From Pseudomonas sp. ICMP22404 (GTDB lineage: Bacteria > Pseudomonadota > Gammaproteobacteria > Pseudomonadales > Pseudomonadaceae), in contig NZ_VCNG01000010.1 in NCBI RefSeq assembly GCF_006227205.1, forward strand, positions 186,001 to 250,000: a DNA stretch of 64,000 nucleotides. The letters are read 5' to 3'. A program made the translations under genes and the position numbers. Positions 1-8,080 of the stretch are shown here, in pieces. Position 1 is the first letter of the stretch; every line of letters begins with the position of its first letter. The notes below the pieces were generated by a model, which was not told where the DNA came from, searched no databases, and was given only the letters and a program-made list of their open reading frames with translations.

Positions 1-1287
1 CTTCATGACCGCGGTCTGCAGATCGGCCGTGACCACGTCGAGGTTCGACACGGCCTTGGACATGGCTTCGTCCTGGCTATTGAGGCCCAGGCGCACCAGA
101 CGGTTACGCACCAGCACCAGTTCACCGACCATGTTCATGATCTCGTCCAGGCGCGCGGTGTCGACCCGAACGGTGGTCTCGGCTTCACTGGTCGGTTTTT
201 CCGCCGGTGCAGACGCCGACGCGGCCGGTGCACGGGCAGGTGCAGGCGCGGCGGCAGCTGCTGGCTTGGGTGCGGGAGCAGGTGTCTCGGCCTTGGACTC
301 CGGCGCCTTGGCGGCGGGTTTTGGCGCGGCCTTGGCGGCCGGCGCGGCAGTTGGCGCAGCAGAGGCCGCGCCGACTTCGCTGAACTTGCCTTTACCGTGC
401 AGATCGTCGAGCAGGGACTCGAACTCCTGATCGGTGATCAGGTCGCTACCGGCCGCGGCCGCAGCAGGCTTGCTCGGAGCCGGCGAAGAGGCAATGGCCG
501 ACTCCAGGGCGTCAACGGCAAAAGTACCCTTGCCATGCAACTGGTCGAGCAAGGCTTCGAATTCATCGTCGGTAATGTCTGAGCTGTCGCCCGCGGCTTT
601 CGGCGCGGCAGGAGCTGTCGGCGGGACGACCGCATCGACGGCGAACTGGCCCTTGCCATGGAGTTGATCGAGCAGCGACTCGAACTCCGCATCGGTGATT
701 TCATCGCTGGCCGCACCCGCATCGGCGGGCGCGGCAGCTACAGGAGCCTGGGCCTGAGCTTCGGCCTTGACGGCACTCAGGGAGTCCAGCAACTGTTCGA
801 ATTCGTTATCGGTAATATCGCCCGATTCCTCGGCGACTGGCTCCTCGACAGCGGGTTCTTCAACCACGGTTTCGACCGGAGCGGCTTCGTCTGCCGATTG
901 CGGCTCGGCCAGGCGCGACAGCGCGGCGAGCAACTCTGGAGTAGCAGCGGTAATCGGCGAACGATCACGCACCTCGCTGAACATGCTGTTGACCGCATCC
1001 AGCGCTTCAAGCACCACATCCATCAATTCCGAATCCACGCGACGCTCACCCTTACGCAGGATGTCGAACACGTTCTCGGCAATGTGGCAGCACTCCACCA
1101 GCTCGTTGAGCTGAAGGAAGCCGGCGCCTCCTTTTACAGTGTGGAAACCGCGAAAGATTGCATTGAGCAGATCCGCATCATCCGGTCGGCTTTCCAGCTC
1201 GACCAATTGCTCGGAGAGTTGCTCTAGAATCTCGCCGGCCTCAACCAGGAAATCCTGAAGGATCTCTTCATCGGCGCCGAAGCTCAT
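1..1287 (-). CDS. cheA: Chemotaxis histidine kinase CheA, N-terminal 429 codons (3' end outside window)
   Basis: CheA autophosphorylates and passes phosphate to CheY and CheB under receptor control. Residues 1-105 form the P1 Hpt domain, with phospho-acceptor H49 in GFHTVKGG. Residues about 370-429 begin the P3 dimerisation helices (RVDTARLDEIMNMVGEL). Between them is a long Ala/Pro-rich linker with four copies of an ITDxEFExLLDxLHGKG-like motif (residues about 157-171, 197-213, 237-253 and 284-300). No recognisable P2 domain lies there. The ATG at 1287 follows a GGAG 10 bases upstream. The gene lies 24 bases after cheZ in a cheY-cheZ-cheA unit and is truncated only by the window edge. Confidence 0.97.
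   Translation of the reverse strand, partial: MSFGADEEILQDFLVEAGEILEQLSEQLVELESRPDDADLLNAIFRGFHTVKGGAGFLQLNELVECCHIAENVFDILRKGERRVDSELMDVVLEALDAVNSMFSEVRDRSPITAATPELLAALSRLAEPQSADEAAPVETVVEEPAVEEPVAEESGDITDNEFEQLLDSLSAVKAEAQAQAPVAAAPADAGAASDEITDAEFESLLDQLHGKGQFAVDAVVPPTAPAAPKAAGDSSDITDDEFEALLDQLHGKGTFAVDALESAIASSPAPSKPAAAAAGSDLITDQEFESLLDDLHGKGKFSEVGAASAAPTAAPAAKAAPKPAAKAPESKAETPAPAPKPAAAAAPAPARAPAASASAPAEKPTSEAETTVRVDTARLDEIMNMVGELVLVRNRLVRLGLNSQDEAMSKAVSNLDVVTADLQTAVMK
388..819 (-). repeat. Four in-frame peptide repeats in the CheA linker
   Basis: Four segments encode variants of ITD-x-EFE-x-LLD-x-L, three of them continuing as HGKG-x-F. They lie at about 775-819, 649-699, 529-579 and 388-438. 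The copies are about 40-47 codons apart and separated by Ala/Pro-rich spacer. The motif resembles the CheZ C-terminus encoded next door (DDVDDLLSSLGF). Confidence 0.85.
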
Positions 1288-1311
1288 TAATGGGGTGCTC
1301 CTAAAACAGGG

Positions 1312-2100
1312 CTAAAATCCAAGGCTGGACAGCAAATCGTCCACATCGTCCTGACCGGACATAACGTCTTCTCTTTTATCGGCATGAATTTGCGGACCTT
1401 CACCCTGAGAGAGATGTTTTTGTGGATCTTTTTCAGCAAGCATCGCCTCACGGTCGTGTTCGATGCCCGCAAAGCGGTCGACCTGGCTGGCCATCAACAC
1501 CAGTTTGAGCAGATTGCTTTCGACTTCGGTAACCAATTGGGTGACGCGCTTGATCACCTGCCCGGTCAGGTCCTGATAGTCCTGAGCCAGCAGAATATCG
1601 TTGAGGTTGCTTGCGACCGCGCGGTTATCGGCGCTGCTGCGTGTCAGAAAACCGTCAACCCGACGAGCCAGGTCCCGGAATTCTTCCGCCCCGACCTCAC
1701 GACGCATGAAACGGCCCCAGTCGGCGCTCAAGGCCTGGGCTTCGTCGCCCAGGCCATTGACCAGCGGCGTCGCGCTTTCCACCAGATCCATGGTGCGGTT
1801 GGCGGCGGCCTCGGTCAGCTTGACCACGTAAGACAGCCGCTCGGTCGCATCAGTAATCTGCGAGACCTCTTCGGCCTGAGGCATGTTCGGATCGATCTGG
1901 AAATTGACGATCGCGCTGTGCAATTCACGGGTGAGCTTGCCGACTTCCTGGTACAGACCACGATCCCGGGTCTGATTGAGCTCGTGGATCATCTGGACTG
2001 CATCGCCGAAACGACCTTTTTCAAGGCTTTCGACCAGTTCGCGGGCATGTTTTTTAAGGGTCGATTCGAAATCGCCCATTGAAGCTTCGTTATTCTCCAT
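1312..2100 (-). CDS. cheZ: CheY-P phosphatase CheZ
   Basis: This 262-residue protein dephosphorylates CheY-P to end the flagellar switching signal. It is largely helical, as expected for the CheZ four-helix bundle. The region around AQDYQDLTGQVIKRV (about residues 155-170) carries the Gln-containing phosphatase helix motif. It ends in DDVDDLLSSLGF, the C-terminal peptide that docks CheY in characterised CheZ proteins. A purine-rich GGGGGAG lies just before the ATG at 2100. It is 18 bases after cheY and 24 before cheA, so the three are likely one transcript. Confidence 0.97.
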   Translation of the reverse strand: MENNEASMGDFESTLKKHARELVESLEKGRFGDAVQMIHELNQTRDRGLYQEVGKLTRELHSAIVNFQIDPNMPQAEEVSQITDATERLSYVVKLTEAAANRTMDLVESATPLVNGLGDEAQALSADWGRFMRREVGAEEFRDLARRVDGFLTRSSADNRAVASNLNDILLAQDYQDLTGQVIKRVTQLVTEVESNLLKLVLMASQVDRFAGIEHDREAMLAEKDPQKHLSQGEGPQIHADKREDVMSGQDDVDDLLSSLGF

Positions 2101-2118
2101 AGCTCCCCCGTGGCGCCG

Positions 2119-2490
2119 TTAACCGATGCGTTCGAAGATCTTTTCGATCTTTTCTTTCAACGCCTGGGCCGTGAAGGGTTTGACCACATAGCCGTTCACG
2201 CCGGCTTGGGCCGCTTCGATGATCTGCTCGCGCTTGGCTTCGGCGGTGACCATCAGCACCGGGAGGTGCTTGAGTTTTTCATCGGCGCGCACATGGCGCA
2301 GCAAATCGATACCGGTCATGCCAGGCATGTTCCAGTCAGTCACCAGAAAGTCGATGCTCCCGCTGTTGAGAACCGGGATGGCAGTAGTGCCATCGTCGGC
2401 CTCGACCGTGTTGGTGAACCCAAGGTCACGCAACAGGTTTTTTATGATCCGCCGCATCGTTGAAAAGTCATCAACAATGAGGATTTTCAT
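2119..2490 (-). CDS. cheY: Chemotaxis response regulator CheY
   Basis: A single-domain receiver of 123 residues that binds FliM when phosphorylated and changes motor rotation. Acid pocket D7/D8, phospho-acceptor D52 in VTDWNMP, T82 in VTAEAK and K104 in VVKPF are all present, so it should be active. The ATG at 2490 gives the usual CheY N-terminus MKILIVDD. However, an excellent GGAGG lies 17 bases upstream of it and only 5 bases before an in-frame TTG at 2502, which would add MDKN. The TTG may be used instead. A weak sigma54-like site lies about 115 bases upstream. Confidence 0.97.
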   Translation of the reverse strand: MKILIVDDFSTMRRIIKNLLRDLGFTNTVEADDGTTAIPVLNSGSIDFLVTDWNMPGMTGIDLLRHVRADEKLKHLPVLMVTAEAKREQIIEAAQAGVNGYVVKPFTAQALKEKIEKIFERIG

Positions 2491-2605
2491 GTTCTTGTCC
2501 AATTCGACCTCCAAGCAGTCTTAAACGCGTGCAGCACCTGAACGCGCCATTTCAATCAATCCGGTACAGCATTCGACAACGGCCCGGGACACAACGGATC
2601 GAGAC

Positions 2606-2622
2606 TGCGCAACACGTGCCAC
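2606..2622 (-). promoter_or_regulatory. Possible sigma54 promoter for cheYZA
   Basis: On the minus strand the sequence reads TGGCACGTGTTGCGCA. It has a perfect -24 block and GG-N10-GC spacing, but the -12 block is GCGC instead of TTGC. It sits in the 166-base fliA-cheY gap, about 115 bases before cheY. The imperfect -12 keeps confidence low, and read-through from fliA is an alternative. Confidence 0.35.
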
Positions 2623-2656
2623 GCAAACCCTGCTCGCAACCTCCCCGCACCGATTG

Positions 2657-3400
2657 TCAGCGCGCTCGCCACTCCCCCAAACGCCCCCGCAAACGGGCGG
2701 CGCACTGGCTGTGTAACTGACTGACCCGCGATTCGCTGACCCCCAGGACTTCACCGATTTCCTTGAGGTTCAGCTCTTCGTCGTAGTACAGCGCCAAGAC
2801 CAGTCGCTCACGCTCCGGCAAATTGGCAATCGCATCGGCCAGCGCGCTCTGGAAACGTTCGTCTTCCAGATCACGCGCAGGCTCCATGTGAGTACTCGCG
2901 CCATCCTCGTGCAGCCCTTCATGATCGCCGTCCTGCAACAGGTCGTCGAAACTGAACAGGCGGCTGCCCAAGGTATCGTTCAAAATCCCGTAATAATCAT
3001 CGAGACTCAACTGGAGTTCGGCCGCAACCTCATGATCTTTAGCGTCTCGCCCGGTTTTCGCTTCGATAGCGCGAATGGCGTCACTGACCATGCGGGTATT
3101 ACGGTGCACCGAACGGGGTGCCCAGTCGCCCTTGCGGACTTCGTCGAGCATCGCGCCTCGAATGCGAATGCCGGCGTACGTCTCGAAACTGGCGCCCTTG
3201 CTCGCGTCGTATTTGTTCGCCACTTCGAGCAGTCCGATCATGCCCGCCTGGATCAGGTCTTCAACCTGGACACTGGCCGGCAACCGCGCCAGCAAGTGAT
3301 AGGCGATGCGCTTGACCAGGGGCGCGTAACGCTCGATCAACTCGTACTGGGCGTCCCGTGCCGATTTTTTGTAGAGGTGGTTGTAACCGCTGGCTGTCAT
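2657..3400 (-). CDS. fliA: Flagellar sigma factor FliA (sigma28)
   Basis: This 247-residue sigma factor transcribes late flagellar genes. Region 2 is visible around residues 20-90 (YAPLVKRIAYHL; DLIQAGMIGLLEV), region 3 around 95-150, and region 4 with its helix-turn-helix at about 195-240 (LNLKEIGEVLGVSESRVSQL). The ATG at 3400 gives MTASGYNHLY; longer upstream reading is shadow of fleN. It overlaps the fleN stop by 4 bases (ATGA), so the two are translationally coupled. Two FliA-type promoters are readable in this window, before fliC and before fliS. Confidence 0.97.
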   Translation of the reverse strand: MTASGYNHLYKKSARDAQYELIERYAPLVKRIAYHLLARLPASVQVEDLIQAGMIGLLEVANKYDASKGASFETYAGIRIRGAMLDEVRKGDWAPRSVHRNTRMVSDAIRAIEAKTGRDAKDHEVAAELQLSLDDYYGILNDTLGSRLFSFDDLLQDGDHEGLHEDGASTHMEPARDLEDERFQSALADAIANLPERERLVLALYYDEELNLKEIGEVLGVSESRVSQLHSQCAARLRGRLGEWRAR

Positions 3401-4227
3401 AACACGGGCCCTGCTGTTTGTTGCACGAGACGCTCGACGAAAAACTCCAGATGCCCGCGAGGGTTGGCCGGCAGTGGCCAGGTATCGACCTTCTGGGCGA
3501 TCGCCTTGAATGCCAGCGCGCATTTGGAACGGGGAAAAGCTTCATAGACGGCACGTTGCTTCTGGACAGCCTTGCGCACGCTCTCGTCGTACGGCACGGC
3601 GCCGACGTATTGCAGGGCAACGTCCAGGAAGCGATCGGTGACCTTGGTCAACTTGGCGAACAGGTTGCGCCCTTCCTGCGGGCTCTGGGCCATGTTGGCC
3701 AGGACGCGGAAGCGGTTCATGCCGTAGTCACGGTTCAAGAGCTTGATCAGGGCATAGGCGTCGGTGATGGAGGTGGGCTCGTCGCAGACCACCAGCAGCA
3801 CTTCCTGGGCGGCACGCACGAAGCTGACGACCGAATCACCGATACCCGCCGCCGTGTCGATCACCAGCACATCGAGGTTGTCGCCAATGTCGCTGAATGC
3901 CTGGATGAGACCGGCGTGCTGGGCCGGGGTCAGATGAACCATGCTCTGGGTGCCGGAGGCGGCCGGCACGATACGAATCCCGCCCGGCCCCTGCAACAAC
4001 ACATCACGCAGTTCGCAGCGGCCTTCGATCACGTCCGCCAGCGTGCGTTTGGGTGTGAGCCCCAGCAGCACGTCCACGTTCGCCAGGCCCAGGTCGGCGT
4101 CCAGCAGCATGACCCGTCGGCCAAGCTCTGCCAGAGCCAGGGACAAGTTCACTGACACGTTAGTCTTGCCGACGCCACCTTTGCCGCCGGTCACCGCGAT
4201 CACCTGTACGGGATGCATGCTGCCCAT
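3397..4227 (-). CDS. fleN: Flagellar number regulator FleN (MinD-like ATPase)
   Basis: A 276-residue ParA/MinD-family ATPase. In Pseudomonas it binds FleQ, lowers its activity and limits flagellar number. The deviant Walker A is GGKGGVGKTNVS near residues 14-25. Walker B elements LLDADLGLANVD and VIDTAAGIGD are present. The ATG at 4227 (MGSMHPVQ) has only a weak upstream SD, but an in-frame stop lies four codons before it. It sits between flhF and fliA, as in other Pseudomonas. The 115-base gap to flhF shows no convincing promoter or terminator. Confidence 0.97.
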   Translation of the reverse strand: MGSMHPVQVIAVTGGKGGVGKTNVSVNLSLALAELGRRVMLLDADLGLANVDVLLGLTPKRTLADVIEGRCELRDVLLQGPGGIRIVPAASGTQSMVHLTPAQHAGLIQAFSDIGDNLDVLVIDTAAGIGDSVVSFVRAAQEVLLVVCDEPTSITDAYALIKLLNRDYGMNRFRVLANMAQSPQEGRNLFAKLTKVTDRFLDVALQYVGAVPYDESVRKAVQKQRAVYEAFPRSKCALAFKAIAQKVDTWPLPANPRGHLEFFVERLVQQTAGPVL

Positions 4228-4342
4228 GTTCGTTCTTTACCTGTCTTACTTAGACGGAGGCCACATTACTGGCTGCGCGTTCACATACGGAACATTGCCT
4301 GGCAGACCATCGATGTAGGTACAAAAAATATTCATGATTACC

Positions 4343-5692
4343 TCAGCCAACCTGTTTGGTCGGGCTGTGGTAGATATCAGCGAACATATCAGCCATGGCT
4401 TCTTCGCTGGGTTCGTCCTGCATTTGCACACTTACGGCACGGCTGACCAGTTGGTGGCGACGCGGCAGATGCAAATCATCCGGGATCCGCGGTCCATCCG
4501 TCAGGTACGCCACCGGCAGATCGTGACCGATCGCCAGGCTCAAGACCTCGCCCAGGCTTGCCGTTTCGTCCAGCTTGGTCAGGATGCAACCGGCCAATCC
4601 GCAGCGTTTGTAGCTGTGGTAGGCGGCGGTTAGAACCTGTTTCTGGCTGGTGGTTGCCAACACGAGATAATTTTTTGACTTGATGCCACGCCCGGCCAGG
4701 CTTTCAAGCTGCATGCGCAAGGCTGGATCGCTGGCTTGCAGGCCTGCGGTATCGATCAGCACGACGCGTTTGCGCAACAGAGGCTCCAGCGCCTGGGCCA
4801 GGGATTGACCCGGATCCACATGGGTCACCGACACGTTGAGAATCCGGCCCAGGGTCTTGAGTTGCTCCTGGGCGCCGATACGGAAGCTGTCCATGCTGAC
4901 CAGGGCAATGCTCTGGGCGCCGTACTTGAGTACATAGCGGGCGGCGAGCTTGGCCAGGGTGGTGGTCTTGCCCATGCCGGCCGGGCCGACCATGGCAATC
5001 ACCCCGCCCTCTTCCAACGGCTCGACTTCCGGCGTGGCGATCATCCGCGCCAGATGCGCCAGCAACATGCGCCAGGCCTGGCGAGGCTCGTGGATATCGT
5101 TGATCAGCGCCAGCAGATCGCGGGCCAGCGGGCCGGACAGGCCAATGCGTTGCAGGCGGCGCCACAGATTGGCCTGGGCCGGACGGCTGCCTTGCAGTTG
5201 GTTCCAGGCCAGGGAGCCGAGCTGGACTTCCATCAGTTCGCGCAGGCTGTTGAGTTCGAAACGCATCGAGTCCAGCGCACGCGGGTCGATACCGGCAGCC
5301 GGTGCGGCAGGAGCCGGCGCCGGACGACGCGGCTCGGCCGGGGTCGGCTCGATCAGCGGTTCGGCAGCGGTCAGCGGCAGGCCTGCGGTCAATGGCTGAC
5401 CGGCAAACAATTGACGATTAGTGCCCGCGACAGCCTCGCCTTCGCTGCTGCGCAGGCTCAATTCGGCCTGGGCGCTGGCGATGCGCGATTGGGTCTTGCG
5501 CAGCTCATCCTCAAGCTCCATGTTCGGAACCCGCGGGGCCAGCGCAGACAGCTTGTAGTCCAGGGCCGCCGTCAGCTCGACACCACCGGCGATCCGGCGG
5601 TTGCCGATGATGGCTGCTTCGGCGCCCAGCTCGTCACGGACCAGTTTCATGGCCTGACGCATATCGGCGGCGAAAAAACGCTTCACTTGCAT
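4343..5692 (-). CDS. flhF: Flagellar placement GTPase FlhF
   Basis: A 449-residue SRP-type GTPase that places the flagellum at the cell pole. The basic N-terminal B domain starts MQVKRFFAADMRQAM. It is followed by a Pro/Ala-rich linker at about residues 100-140. The NG GTPase domain occupies the C-terminal half, with P loop GPAGMGKTTTLAKLAARY and further motifs DSFRIGAQEQL, VLIDTAG and LTKLDETASLGE. It starts 11 bases after the flhA stop and precedes fleN, which sets the opposing brake on flagellar number. Confidence 0.97.
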   Translation of the reverse strand: MQVKRFFAADMRQAMKLVRDELGAEAAIIGNRRIAGGVELTAALDYKLSALAPRVPNMELEDELRKTQSRIASAQAELSLRSSEGEAVAGTNRQLFAGQPLTAGLPLTAAEPLIEPTPAEPRRPAPAPAAPAAGIDPRALDSMRFELNSLRELMEVQLGSLAWNQLQGSRPAQANLWRRLQRIGLSGPLARDLLALINDIHEPRQAWRMLLAHLARMIATPEVEPLEEGGVIAMVGPAGMGKTTTLAKLAARYVLKYGAQSIALVSMDSFRIGAQEQLKTLGRILNVSVTHVDPGQSLAQALEPLLRKRVVLIDTAGLQASDPALRMQLESLAGRGIKSKNYLVLATTSQKQVLTAAYHSYKRCGLAGCILTKLDETASLGEVLSLAIGHDLPVAYLTDGPRIPDDLHLPRRHQLVSRAVSVQMQDEPSEEAMADMFADIYHSPTKQVG

Positions 5693-5703
5693 AACCCACT
5701 ACC

Positions 5704-7833
5704 TCAGCCGTTGGGCCCTACTGTCGCAACAATGGTCACTTGCTTGTTGTCCGGTATTTCCTGGTACGCCAGCACATGCAGCCCCGGGACCGCGAGGCGA
5801 CCGAATCGCGAAAGCATCGCACGAATCGGACCCGCCACCAGCAAGATCACCGGTTGGCCTTGCATCTCTTGCCGCTGGGCTGCCTCGATCAACGAACGTT
5901 GCAGCTTCTCGGCCATGCTCGGCTCCAGCAGAACACCCTCTTCCGAGCCTTGTCCTGCCTTCTGAAGACTATTGAGCAATATCTGTTCCAACCTTGGCTC
6001 CAGCGTGATCACAGGCAGCTCCGACTCAGTGCCTACAATGCTTTGGACGATTGCACGGGATACGCCGACCCGCACCGCGGCCACCATGGCGGCGGTATCT
6101 TGACTCTTGGAAGCGTTGTTGGCGATGGCTTCGGCAATACTGCGGATGTCGCGTACCGGCACCTGTTCGGCCAGCAGCGCTTGCAAAATCTTGAGCAACT
6201 GCGACAACGAAACCACGCCCGGCACCAGCTCTTCGGCCAGTTTCGGCGAGCCTTTGGCCAGCACCTGCAGCAGTTGCTGGACTTCTTCGTGGCCGATCAG
6301 CTCGCTGGAGTGCTTGTACAAAATCTGGTTCAAATGGGTCGCAACTACCGTACTGGCGTCCACCACGGTGTAACCGAGGGACTGGGCCTGGGCCCGCTGA
6401 CTGATTTCAATCCACACCGCTTCCAGGCCAAAAGCTGGATCCTTGGCGGTAATGCCGTTGAGCGAACCATAGACCTGACCCGGGTTGATCGCCAGTTCGC
6501 GATCCGGATAGATCTCGGCTTCGGCCAGGATCACCCCCATCAGCGTCAGGCGATAGGCGCTAGGCGCCAGGTCGAGGTTGTCGCGGATATGCACGGTGGG
6601 CATCAGGAAGCCCAGGTCCTGGGACAGCTTCTTGCGCACGCCCTTGATCCGCGCCAACAGTTGGCCGCCCTGGTTACGATCCACCAACGGAATCAGACGA
6701 TAGCCGACTTCCAGGCCAATCATGTCGATAGGAGTCACGTCGTCCCAGCCCAGCTCTTTGGTCTCCAGGGCACGGGCCGGCGATGGCAGCAGTTCCTGCT
6801 GGCGCTTGACCTCTTGCAATGCCTGGACCTTCTGCGCGTTCTGCTTCTTCCAGAACAGATAGGCGCCGCCTGCCGCTACCGCCGCCATGCTCAGGAAGGA
6901 AATGTGCGGCATCCCCGGGACCAGGCCCATCACCGCCATCAGCCCAGCAGCCACGGCGAGGGCCTTGGGCGATGCGAACATCTGCCGGCCGATCTGCTTG
7001 CCCATGTCTTCGGAGCCCGAAGCACGGGTCACCATGATTGCCGCAGCTGTGGATAACAACAGTGATGGCAATTGCGCCACCAAACCGTCACCGATGGTCA
7101 GCAAGGCGTAAACCTTGCCTGCGTCACCGAAACTCATCTGATGCTGGAGGATACCGACGGCAATGCCGCCGATCAGGTTGATGAACAGGATCAGCAGGCC
7201 GGCGATGGCGTCACCTCGCACGAACTTGCTCGCACCGTCCATGGAGCCGTAGAACTCGGCCTCCTGGGCCACTTCCAGACGACGGAGCTTGGCCTGGCTC
7301 TGATCGATCAGGCCGGCGTTGAGGTCGGCGTCGATTGCCATTTGCTTACCGGGCATGGCGTCGAGGGTGAAACGCGCGCTCACCTCGGAAATACGCCCGG
7401 CACCCTTGGTGACCACCACGAAGTTGATGATCATCAAAATGGCGAAGACCACGATACCGACCACGTAGTTGCCGCCGATCACCACCTCACCGAAGGCCTG
7501 GATCACCTTACCGGCGGCGGCGTGGCCTTCCTGGCCGTGGAGCATGACCACGCGGGTGGACGCCACGTTCAGCGCCAGACGCAGGAGCGTAGCCACCAGC
7601 AGAATGGTCGGGAACACGGCGAAATCCAGCGGGCGCAGGGCATACACGCACACCAGCAGCACCACGATCGACAAGGCGATGTTGAACGTGAAGAACACGT
7701 CCAGCAGGAACGGGGGCACCGGCAGCATCATCATGGCGAGCATGACCAGCAGCAACAGCGGCACGCCCAGATTGCCCCGGCTGAGGTCTACGACGTTGCT
7801 GCGCGCGGTGCTGAGTAACTGAGAGCGATCCAC
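5704..7833 (-). CDS. flhA: Flagellar export gate protein FlhA
   Basis: A membrane subunit of the flagellar type III export gate, 709 residues from a GTG at 7833. That start gives VDRSQLLSTARSN, matching known Pseudomonas FlhA; the frame stays open upstream into the leader but lacks FlhA-like sequence. Several hydrophobic helices fill residues about 25-330. The cytoplasmic FHIPEP loop carries DAMPGKQMAIDADL. The soluble C-domain that receives chaperone-substrate complexes follows to the end. A GGGG lies about 7-8 bases before the GTG. A good sigma54 promoter precedes it, and an REP pair separates it from flhB. Confidence 0.96.
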   Translation of the reverse strand: MDRSQLLSTARSNVVDLSRGNLGVPLLLLVMLAMMMLPVPPFLLDVFFTFNIALSIVVLLVCVYALRPLDFAVFPTILLVATLLRLALNVASTRVVMLHGQEGHAAAGKVIQAFGEVVIGGNYVVGIVVFAILMIINFVVVTKGAGRISEVSARFTLDAMPGKQMAIDADLNAGLIDQSQAKLRRLEVAQEAEFYGSMDGASKFVRGDAIAGLLILFINLIGGIAVGILQHQMSFGDAGKVYALLTIGDGLVAQLPSLLLSTAAAIMVTRASGSEDMGKQIGRQMFASPKALAVAAGLMAVMGLVPGMPHISFLSMAAVAAGGAYLFWKKQNAQKVQALQEVKRQQELLPSPARALETKELGWDDVTPIDMIGLEVGYRLIPLVDRNQGGQLLARIKGVRKKLSQDLGFLMPTVHIRDNLDLAPSAYRLTLMGVILAEAEIYPDRELAINPGQVYGSLNGITAKDPAFGLEAVWIEISQRAQAQSLGYTVVDASTVVATHLNQILYKHSSELIGHEEVQQLLQVLAKGSPKLAEELVPGVVSLSQLLKILQALLAEQVPVRDIRSIAEAIANNASKSQDTAAMVAAVRVGVSRAIVQSIVGTESELPVITLEPRLEQILLNSLQKAGQGSEEGVLLEPSMAEKLQRSLIEAAQRQEMQGQPVILLVAGPIRAMLSRFGRLAVPGLHVLAYQEIPDNKQVTIVATVGPNG

Positions 7834-7894
7834 CAAAATTCCCCGTTCCTGTGAAGCAAACTTTTGACGCCCGAAACAGGCGCAGACGGGGTAT

Positions 7895-7911
7895 TGCAAG
7901 AAGCCTTCCAA
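7895..7911 (-). promoter_or_regulatory. Sigma54 promoter of flhA
   Basis: The minus strand reads TTGGAAGGCTTCTTGCA, with GG and GC separated by exactly 10 bases. The -12 block TTGCA is perfect. It lies about 60 bases before the flhA GTG. RpoN/FleQ dependence of the flhA-flhF-fleN-fliA unit is known in P. aeruginosa, which supports the call. Confidence 0.8.
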
Positions 7912-7957
7912 CTTTTGCCAGACCTGGAAATACAAGCCCGGGAGCAGAAATAAGGAC

Positions 7958-8050
7958 CCTGTGGGAGCGAGCCTGCTCGCGATAGCGGGAGTTCAGCGAT
8001 GACGGAATTGACTGAAAGACCGCTATCGCGAGCAGGCTCGCTCCCACAGG
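7958..8050. repeat. REP pair (BIME) between flhB and flhA
   Basis: A 31-base element at 7958-7988 (CCTGTGGGAGCGAGCCTGCT...) is repeated as a perfect inverted copy at 8020-8050, with a 31-base spacer. It lies between the flhB stop and the flhA promoter and could form a long hairpin at the 3' end of the flhB transcript. Confidence 0.93.
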
Positions 8051-8080
8051 TTCTGTCACCAGCAGGACCTGGCGCACACC

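Noticed and set aside
7834..7935. N-terminal extension of FlhA to 743 residues
   Set aside because: It would run through the flhA leader and over the sigma54 promoter, and lacks similarity to FlhA.
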